From Achromobacter piechaudii NBRC 102461 (GTDB taxonomy: Bacteria; Pseudomonadota; Gammaproteobacteria; Burkholderiales; Burkholderiaceae_B), in assembly GCF_001571245.1 (NCBI RefSeq), contig NZ_BCTK01000014.1, positions 1 through 64,000 of the forward strand: a stretch of 64,000 nucleotides of DNA, written 5' to 3'. The first letter of the stretch is position 1. Each line of letters begins with the position of its first letter. Below are positions 58,541-64,000 of the stretch, piece after piece. Under the pieces are notes generated by a model that searched no databases, was not told the origin of the DNA, and saw nothing but the letters and a program-made list of their open reading frames with translations. The translations under genes and the position numbers were made by a program.

Positions 58541-60745
58541 TTACCAGCGGTATCGCAAGGTCGCCATCACCGTGCGTTCCGCGCCCCAGTAGCAGCTGAC
58601 GGCCGTGCCCAGGCAGTTGGCGACGTAGCGCTTGTCGAACAGGTTCGACACGTTCAATGCAACTTGAGCACCCGCCAGCGACGGGCTGACGCGGGACAGG
58701 TCATAACGGATGGCGGCGTCCACCAGCGTGACGGCGGGCAGGGCGTAACGGTTGTTCAAGTCGCCGTAGAAACCGCCTCGGTAGGTGACGCCGGCGCCCA
58801 GGCCCACGCCTTGCAGCGGGCCGCTGCGCAGCGTGTAGTCGGCCCAGAGCGCGGCCTGGTGGCGCGGCACGAAGATCAGTTGGTTGCCGCGCTGCGCGGC
58901 CACGTTGGTCTTGGTGATTTCGCTGTCGCTCAGGGCGTAGGACATCGTCAGGTCCAGCCCGTTGTCGAAGCTGGCCTTGCCTTCCAGCTCAAGGCCCTGC
59001 ACCTGTACCTGTCCCGTCTGCACGACATAGCTGGTGTTGACGGGATCGGGCGTGTTGACGTTCTTCTGCGTGATCTGGAAGGCCGACAGCGTGACGAAGC
59101 TGTCGTACCCGTCGGGTTGATACTTCACGCCGGCTTCGTATTGCTCGCCCGTGGTGGGCTTGAGCGGCGAGCCATCGCGCGTGATGCCCGTCATCGGCTG
59201 GAACGATGTCGAGTAGCTGAAGTAGGGCGCGATGCCGTTGTCAAAGCGATAGGTCACGCCCGCGCGGCCGGTGAAGCGGTCGGCATCGGATGTGCGCGAC
59301 GTCCAGCCCCATTGGCCGCCGCTGCCCGCGACGCCATTGTCGGTGGTGCCTTCGGTCCAGTCGTAACGCCCGGCGAACGTGAAACGCAGGCGATCCAGTT
59401 CGATCTGGTCTTGCGCGTACACGCCCAGCTGGCTGCGCGTCATATTGATCTTGTTGGCCGTGGCGGGGCGGGTCACCGACGTGCCGTAGTCCGGGTCGAA
59501 CACGTTGAACAGCGGCGAGGCGGGCGGCAGCATCAGGCCAAGGCTGCTCTCGTTGTAGCGCGACTTCTCGCGCAGGTAATCCAGGCCGAACGTCACGTCA
59601 TGGCGCGTGGGGCCGGCGCTGAATTTGGCGTTCAACTGATTGTCGATCTGGAACGTATGCGAGGTTTCGGGAAAGGCCCAGGCATAGCGGATGGCTTGGG
59701 TGTCCGACACCATCGCGCCGATCTGCACGCGTCGCGTGTTGGTGTCGACGTTGGTGTAGCGGGCGCTTTGGCGCAGGCTCCAGGTGTCGTTCAGCCGGTG
59801 ATCCAGCGTGTAGCCGATCATGGCTTGCTCGTTGGTGAAGATGTCGTAGCCCGGCTCTCCCACGAAGCGGTCGCGCGGGATGTAGCCGGCGGTGGCGCTC
59901 TTTTCCAATGTGCCGATGACCGGCAGCACGGGGGCGCCGCCACCGCCGTGGCTCGTGATCTTCTGATACTGGGCGCTCAGGTTCAGGCTGGTGTCGGAGG
60001 ACGGACGCCACGTGAAGCTGGGGGCGATGAATTGGCGTTCGTCGTCGACGTGTTGGTATTGCGTGTCGCTGTCACGCAGCGTGCCGGTCAACCGGTACAG
60101 GAACTTGCCCTCTTCGTCGGCAGGGCCCGAGAAATCAAACGCACCCTGAAAACGGTTGAAGCTGCCCGCCTGCAACACCACTTCGTTGAACGGTTCAGCA
60201 GTGGGACGCTTGCTGGTCATGTTGACCAGGCCGCCCGGCGCGCTTTGCCCGTACAGCCCCGAAGACGGCCCTTTCAGGATTTCGATGCGTTCCAGCCCGT
60301 AGGTGTCGATGCGCGGTTGCGAATAGCCACGTGCGCCAAAGGGCAGCAGCAGCCCGTCCAGATAGCGTGAAGGCGTAAAGCCGCGCACGGTCAGCCAGTC
60401 ATAGCGCACGTCGCTGTCGCCGTATTGAGCGAACACGCCGGGGGTGTAGCGAACGGCTTGGGCGACCGAGGTGACGCCGCGTTCGTCCATCTCGCTGCGG
60501 GTGATGACGTTGATGGTCTGGGGCGTGTCGATCAGCGCGGCGTCCGACTTCGTGCCGGAGCGGCTGCGCGTGGTCACATAGTCAGCGCCCGAGGTCGGCG
60601 ATGCGTCGTTCGCTCCCTGCACCACGACGGGGGCCAGCGTCGTGACCCCGTTTGCAGCGGGTTGGGCGGTTTGCGCGGTGGCGGCAGCGGACGCCGCAAG
60701 GGCGGCCAGCAACGCCAGCGGCAGCGGCTTGACTGAAAAGGACAC
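58541..60745 (-). CDS. TonB-dependent siderophore receptor (FhuA/FpvA type)
   Basis: Outer-membrane ferric-siderophore channel, 734 aa. Signal peptide ends near ATAQ (residue 25), TonB-box-like LAPVVVQG, plug domain with IDTPQTINVITRSEMDERG and GPSSGLYGQSAPGGLVNM, then the 22-strand barrel ending in aromatic W. A hydroxamate or similar siderophore is likely; exact ligand unknown. Fur-like site and a divergent AraC regulator lie upstream. Confidence 0.92.
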   Translation of the reverse strand: MSFSVKPLPLALLAALAASAAATAQTAQPAANGVTTLAPVVVQGANDASPTSGADYVTTRSRSGTKSDAALIDTPQTINVITRSEMDERGVTSVAQAVRYTPGVFAQYGDSDVRYDWLTVRGFTPSRYLDGLLLPFGARGYSQPRIDTYGLERIEILKGPSSGLYGQSAPGGLVNMTSKRPTAEPFNEVVLQAGSFNRFQGAFDFSGPADEEGKFLYRLTGTLRDSDTQYQHVDDERQFIAPSFTWRPSSDTSLNLSAQYQKITSHGGGGAPVLPVIGTLEKSATAGYIPRDRFVGEPGYDIFTNEQAMIGYTLDHRLNDTWSLRQSARYTNVDTNTRRVQIGAMVSDTQAIRYAWAFPETSHTFQIDNQLNAKFSAGPTRHDVTFGLDYLREKSRYNESSLGLMLPPASPLFNVFDPDYGTSVTRPATANKINMTRSQLGVYAQDQIELDRLRFTFAGRYDWTEGTTDNGVAGSGGQWGWTSRTSDADRFTGRAGVTYRFDNGIAPYFSYSTSFQPMTGITRDGSPLKPTTGEQYEAGVKYQPDGYDSFVTLSAFQITQKNVNTPDPVNTSYVVQTGQVQVQGLELEGKASFDNGLDLTMSYALSDSEITKTNVAAQRGNQLIFVPRHQAALWADYTLRSGPLQGVGLGAGVTYRGGFYGDLNNRYALPAVTLVDAAIRYDLSRVSPSLAGAQVALNVSNLFDKRYVANCLGTAVSCYWGAERTVMATLRYRW

Positions 60746-60770
60746 GGTGTTACCCCTGGATCAATTTATA

Positions 60771-60789
60771 ATTAACAAGAATCATTTCT
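60771..60789. promoter_or_regulatory. Fur-box-like site
   Basis: Centred on AATCATT; 11 of 19 positions match the GATAATGATAATCATTATC consensus. Located between the receptor start (60745) and the divergent AraC gene, as expected for iron repression. Confidence 0.5.
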
Positions 60790-60886
60790 GTGCGTCGCAT
60801 GATTTCAGATCTCGCTTTTGCTGTCTGACGTTTTTTCGGCGCCGATTGACGGTTTTGCTGCTGCCCCGTTTTTGCGCCCGATTTCT

Positions 60887-61864
60887 ATGCCCGCCAGCGC
60901 CGCCGCGCCCCTGCCCACTCTGTCAGTGCCCGAGCCCTGCACCACCCCGCCCAAGCGGCACGAGTGGTGGCGGGGCACGCTGCCTACCGTGCCCGACACG
61001 GACGACTGGGAAGCGGTCATCGAGCGCGTGCTGCGGGTCGACGACGGCGTCAGCCTGGTGGTGCTGGACGGCTGCCCGCGACGCGCCTTGACGATTCCCG
61101 CGCCGGGCGCGCCCGTGTTCGGGATGCAGGTGTGGCTGGAGGGCGAAGCTTTGCTGGCGGTGGAAGGTGGCGAGCCTTTGACGGTTTCCGGGGGCGCTGC
61201 GCTGCTGTTCAACCACGAGCACGCGGTCGGATGGGGCACACGCCTGCCGGCCAATCGCCGCGTCAGAATGATCGACATCCGGTACACGCCCGAGGCGCTG
61301 GCGCGCGCTAGCGGCGCGATGCCCGTCGCGCTGTTGCAAAAGCGCTTTCACCGCGACGTCAGCGTGCCCTCGCAAGGGTCGCTGGTGGCTTGCCTGGATG
61401 CTCCCGCCAGCTTGTTGACGCTGGCGCTTGGCCTGATCGGCGATGCGCCGCCCGCCCCGGAGGCGCGACGGCTTTGGTATTGCGCGAAGTCGCTGGAAAT
61501 GCTGTCGGCCTTCGTCCAACTGCTGTCGCTGCCCGACGCGCTGGCCGCGCCGATGGCTCGCGTCGATCAGCGTGTCGACCGCGCTTGCCAACTGCTGCGC
61601 GATCGCTGCGCCGAGCACTGGCCGCCGGGGCGTCTGGCGCGGTCGGTGGGCCTGTCCGAAAAGCGTCTGCAACAGCTCATGCGCGAAAGCATGGGCCGAT
61701 CTGTGCATGCGTACTTGAGTGACGTGCGCCTGGAGCGTGCATCGGACTTGCTGCAAGCCGGCATGAGCGTGACGCAGGCGGCGGGGGAAGTGGGCTTTTC
61801 AAGCCTCAGCCATTTCAGCAAGGTCTTTAAGGCGCGCTACGGCACGTCGCCCCGAGCTTGGTAA
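60887..61864 (+). CDS. AraC-family regulator of siderophore uptake (PchR/YbtA-like)
   Basis: 325 aa. Sensor N-terminus (about residues 1-210) and two helix-turn-helix units at the C-terminus (PGRLARSVGLSEKRLQQLMRE, SVTQAAGEVGFSSLSHFSKVF). ATG at 60887 preferred over an upstream TTG. Divergent from the receptor, so it probably activates it when the siderophore is present; inferred from position. Confidence 0.82.
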   Translation: MPASAAAPLPTLSVPEPCTTPPKRHEWWRGTLPTVPDTDDWEAVIERVLRVDDGVSLVVLDGCPRRALTIPAPGAPVFGMQVWLEGEALLAVEGGEPLTVSGGAALLFNHEHAVGWGTRLPANRRVRMIDIRYTPEALARASGAMPVALLQKRFHRDVSVPSQGSLVACLDAPASLLTLALGLIGDAPPAPEARRLWYCAKSLEMLSAFVQLLSLPDALAAPMARVDQRVDRACQLLRDRCAEHWPPGRLARSVGLSEKRLQQLMRESMGRSVHAYLSDVRLERASDLLQAGMSVTQAAGEVGFSSLSHFSKVFKARYGTSPRAW

Positions 61865-61970
61865 GCGGCCTGGTTCGCAATGGCATCGCTGGCGTTGTCG
61901 AAGTCACGAGTGCTCGTCCCCACACCGTTGCGCATGCGCACCAAGAAATATTTGGTTTCACAAAACCCGC

Positions 61971-62000
61971 TTGTGCTATCTACCTAGTAGTAGGTAAGAT
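61971..62000 (+). promoter_or_regulatory. Promoter for DUF4148 gene 1 with operator in spacer
   Basis: TTGTGC (61971-61976), 18 bp, TAAGAT (61995-62000). The whole palindrome 61980-61997 lies in the spacer and overlaps the -10 edge, a classic repressor arrangement. Bases 61865-61970 show nothing else. Confidence 0.6.
61980..61997. promoter_or_regulatory. TetR operator site 1
   Basis: CTACCTA-gtag-TAGGTAa, 18 bp, upstream of DUF4148 gene 1. Six of seven arm positions pair. Confidence 0.7.
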
Positions 62001-62083
62001 TCATCCATCGACGCAGCAAACCAAACACCGCTGACGCCGCAACCAGAAATACAGTAGGACCGCTTTTTTATTTCCCTGGGCAT

Positions 62084-62101
62084 CTACCTACAAGTAGATA
62101 G
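62084..62101. promoter_or_regulatory. TetR operator site 2
   Basis: CTACCTA-caag-TAGATAG; same N4 architecture, one mismatch between arms. Between the promoter and the start of DUF4148 gene 1, so possibly a roadblock. Confidence 0.65.
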
Positions 62102-62166
62102 CTGCTCAGAACACCGAAGCTTAATCGAACCCACGCATTCCTCACATTGCTTTTTGGAGATCAACC

Positions 62167-62475
62167 ATGAAGACCCTCGTATCCGCCCTGATCCTGTCCG
62201 CCTCGTTCATTGGCGCCGCCCAAGCCGGCGAACTGGACTACCCGCCCGCGCTGAACACCGCCAGCACCGTGACCCGTGCCCAAGTGCAGCAAGAACTGGC
62301 CGCCGCCCGCGCCAATGGTGAATTGGTTTCCGGCGAAGAAGGCTACGCCGCCACCGCGTTTGCCAGCGTCGGTACCGACAAGAGCCGCGCTCAGGTCAAG
62401 CAAGAACTGGCTGCCGCCCGTGCTCAAGGCCTGACCGAAAGCGGTGAACTGGACTACCCGCCCGTGCAAGGCTGA
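62167..62475 (+). CDS. DUF4148 secreted protein, copy 1
   Basis: 102 aa; signal peptide ends at AAQA (residue 20). The mature part holds two imperfect repeats (RAQVQQELAAARANGEL and RAQVKQELAAARAQGLT), each tied to a GELDYPP or SGEEGY segment; GELDYPP occurs near both ends. DUF4148 is widespread in Burkholderiales, function unknown. GGAGA six bases upstream. Two operator sites precede it. Confidence 0.88.
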   Translation: MKTLVSALILSASFIGAAQAGELDYPPALNTASTVTRAQVQQELAAARANGELVSGEEGYAATAFASVGTDKSRAQVKQELAAARAQGLTESGELDYPPVQG

Positions 62476-62491
62476 TTTTTTCATCGACTGT

Positions 62492-62509
62492 CTATCTAGT
62501 CATAGATAG
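62492..62509. promoter_or_regulatory. TetR operator site 3
   Basis: CTATCTA-gtca-TAGATAG, perfect seven-base arms, between the two DUF4148 genes. No convincing promoter overlaps it. Confidence 0.7.
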
Positions 62510-62563
62510 CGCAAGCACTCGAATTCAATCGTACGCAACATCCCTTTCTATTGGAGTTTCACC

Positions 62564-62872
62564 ATGAAGACCCTCGTATCCGCCCTGATCCTGTCCGCTT
62601 CCTTCATTGGCGCCGCCCAAGCCGGCGAGCTGGACTACCCGCCCGCGCTGAACACCGCCAGCACCGTGACCCGTGCCCAAGTACAGCAAGAACTGGCCGC
62701 CGCCCGCGCCAATGGTGAATTGGTTTCCGGCGAAGAAGGCTACGCCGCCACCGCGTTTGCCAGCGTCGGCGCCGACAAGACCCGCGCTCAGGTCAAGCAG
62801 GAACTGGCCGCTGCCCGTGCGCAAGGCCTGACCGAAAGCGGCGAACTGGACTACCCGCCCGTGCAAGGCTAA
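62564..62872 (+). CDS. DUF4148 secreted protein, copy 2
   Basis: 102 aa, differing from copy 1 at two residues (A/T and T/S in the GxDKx segment); about 13 of 309 bases differ, while the flanking DNA is unlike. It keeps its own TTGGAG ribosome binding site. Recent duplication or gene conversion is implied. Confidence 0.88.
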   Translation: MKTLVSALILSASFIGAAQAGELDYPPALNTASTVTRAQVQQELAAARANGELVSGEEGYAATAFASVGADKTRAQVKQELAAARAQGLTESGELDYPPVQG

Positions 62873-62892
62873 TCGGATGCCGGCACATGCGG

Positions 62893-62925
62893 ACCCCGGG
62901 GGGCGGGATGTTTCCCGGCCGGGGT
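62893..62925 (+). terminator. Two-step hairpin after DUF4148 copy 2
   Basis: ACCCCGG/CCGGGGT (62893-62899, 62919-62925) enclosing CGGGA-tgtt-TCCCG. Very stable, no T-tract. Confidence 0.5.
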
Positions 62926-62976
62926 TCGCACGGGCGATCCGGTCCACCTCCCGATCCCCCATTAGGGCGGCCACCG

Positions 62977-63006
62977 ATGACGGACCGACCTATTAGTAGG
63001 TAATAT
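62977..63006 (+). promoter_or_regulatory. tetR promoter with operator in spacer
   Basis: ATGACG (62977-62982), 18 bp, TAATAT (63001-63006). The operator at 62986-63003 fills the spacer. The predicted start of transcription, about 63013, is the tetR ATG. Confidence 0.5.
62986..63003. promoter_or_regulatory. TetR operator site 4 (autoregulatory)
   Basis: CgACCTA-ttag-TAGGTAa; the five inner arm bases pair perfectly. Ten bases before the tetR ATG. Confidence 0.7.
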
Positions 63007-63012
63007 TCAGCC

Positions 63013-63615
63013 ATGGACACCCCGACCCCCAACACCACCCGAGACCTGCTTCTGGCGCATGCCGAGAAGCTCATTCGCACGCGCGGATGCAACGGGTTCA
63101 GCTACCGCGATCTGGCGGAGCATGTGGGCGTGAAGACGTCCAGCATCCACTACTACTTTCCGGGCAAGGACGACCTGCTGTACGAAGCCGTCGAAGCCTA
63201 TAGCACGCGCGCGCTTGGCGCCGTCCGTGCGATCGATACCGCGCAGCCTGCGCAGGCGCAGCTGGAGCAGTATCTGTCGATGATGGAAACGCGCGCTTGC
63301 GGCGCTGGTGAGCTTTGTCTGGGCGGCATGTTGGCCGCCGACATCATGAGCTTGTCCGAGCGCGTACGGGGTGCATTGCAAGGCTTTTTCCGAGCGCATG
63401 AAGCGTGGCTGGCACGCGTGCTGGCGGAAGGCGCGGCGCAGGGCACGCTGAAGTTCAACGGCACGGCTGAGGCCGCTGGGCGCGCGGTGTTCGCTACCGT
63501 TCAAGGCTGCTTGTTGGTGTCGCGGCTGTTCCAGCAACCACCCGCGTTGTGCGAAGCCATCAGCGCGCTGTATGTGGAATGCGACAAGGCGGCAAAGCCC
63601 GCGGCAAGCGCGTAA
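63013..63615 (+). CDS. TetR/AcrR-family transcriptional regulator
   Basis: 200 aa. N-terminal TetR helix-turn-helix (FSYRDLAEHVGVKTSSIHYYFPGKDDLLYEAV, residues 30-60); ligand-binding helices carry two cysteines in ACGAGELCLGGMLAADI (about residues 95-105), a spot where NemR-like regulators sense electrophiles. No Shine-Dalgarno. The four matching palindromes around it make autorepression and control of both DUF4148 genes likely. Confidence 0.88.
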   Translation: MDTPTPNTTRDLLLAHAEKLIRTRGCNGFSYRDLAEHVGVKTSSIHYYFPGKDDLLYEAVEAYSTRALGAVRAIDTAQPAQAQLEQYLSMMETRACGAGELCLGGMLAADIMSLSERVRGALQGFFRAHEAWLARVLAEGAAQGTLKFNGTAEAAGRAVFATVQGCLLVSRLFQQPPALCEAISALYVECDKAAKPAASA

Positions 63616-63677
63616 AGTCGTCCCAAGCAGTCGGAGCCGCGTGCGTTTCCGAGCGGCTGCAACAACAAGCTTCGATC

Positions 63678-63706
63678 ACGGCCGCCCGGCGTCAGCAGGC
63701 GGCCGT
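63678..63706. terminator. Hairpin between tetR and the edge gene
   Basis: ACGGCCGCC/GGCGGCCGT with an 11-base loop, in the convergent gap; T-tract poor (TGTCATT). Confidence 0.5.
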
Positions 63707-63719
63707 TGTCATTGCGCGC

Positions 63720-64000
63720 TCAGTGTTGCAGCGCGCGAGCCATGTCGACGCTGGTGCGTTCCTGCATGCCCAGATCGCGCATGCGTTGCAGGAAGGCGGT
63801 CTGCGCGTCGGCAAATCCCGTGACGGGGCTCATGCAGTCGGTCAGCAAGACGATGCGTGAAGGATTGCCCCCCGGCAGGTGTTCGGCCAGATGCTCGACG
63901 GTGGCGCGCACGCAATGGCTTCCCGCTTCCCCGGCGACCAAAATCAGCTCGGAGCGGTCCAAAGATCCCAGCAGGGCTCGGTTCAGCTGGCTGCGCGGGT
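63720..64000 (-). CDS. Isochorismatase-family cysteine hydrolase (5' end outside window)
   Basis: Reading frame enters from the right edge and stops at 63720. The visible 93 residues hold the active-site EAGSHCVRATVEHL with the nucleophilic cysteine and the C-terminal LLTDCMSPV..F. Substrate unknown. Convergent with tetR. Confidence 0.8.
   Translation of the reverse strand, partial: PRSQLNRALLGSLDRSELILVAGEAGSHCVRATVEHLAEHLPGGNPSRIVLLTDCMSPVTGFADAQTAFLQRMRDLGMQERTSVDMARALQH

Noticed and set aside
58664-60370. 568-codon frame antisense to the siderophore receptor
   Set aside because: No ribosome binding site or domain; receptor motifs on the other strand are complete.

Overview
The window is high-GC DNA packed with genes on both strands. 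Protein sequences, System II cytochrome c maturation and gene order (S10/spc/alpha clusters, then cutA-dsbD-hemB-engB-cytochrome c4-resB-resC) point to a betaproteobacterium of the Alcaligenaceae, close to Achromobacter/Bordetella. The genus is inferred from recognition, not from a search. No rRNA, tRNA, CRISPR array, transposase or integrase was seen.

Layout. 1-5600: S10 ribosomal protein operon, rpsJ to rpsQ, with a terminator and a new promoter/leader between rpsJ and rplC. 5600-18380: a 13-kb non-ribosomal block that separates rpsQ from rplN. It holds two small secreted proteins, a six-gene hydrolase plus branched-chain-type ABC transporter operon (liv) with a divergent AraC regulator, a metallophosphoesterase lipoprotein, an aldehyde dehydrogenase and an LpxO-like hydroxylase. 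18450-27860: spc and alpha operons (rplN to rplQ, with secY, infA, rpmJ and rpoA), started by a new promoter and a structured leader.

27949-38190: HIT protein, cutA-dsbD (periplasmic electron supply), an EamA exporter, hemB, engB, diheme cytochrome c4 and the ResB/ResC cytochrome c synthase. 38255-51460: lysA-lptM against cyaY, PBP1a, aroK-aroB-dgt, GST, uvrA, an MFS transporter, and ssb behind a highly folded leader. A degenerate 40-bp tandem repeat starts in the last codons of dsbD.

51650-58250 looks like a light/photo-oxidative stress island: lipocalin lipoprotein, iron-sulfur photolyase/cryptochrome, a MerR regulator divergent from a fasciclin protein across a repeated TGAACC operator, a small DUF2256 gene hidden in another frame, an unknown 76-aa protein, and a c-di-GMP pair (EAL protein and a PAS/LOV-like GGDEF cyclase whose LOV cysteine is replaced by leucine).

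58541-61864 is a siderophore receptor with a Fur-box-like site and a divergent AraC regulator. 61865-63615 is the most self-contained new system: two near-identical DUF4148 secreted proteins and a TetR regulator, with four copies of an 18-bp palindrome CTAYCTA-N4-TAGRTAG. Two copies lie in promoter spacers and one sits at a probably leaderless tetR start. The right edge cuts an isochorismatase-family hydrolase.
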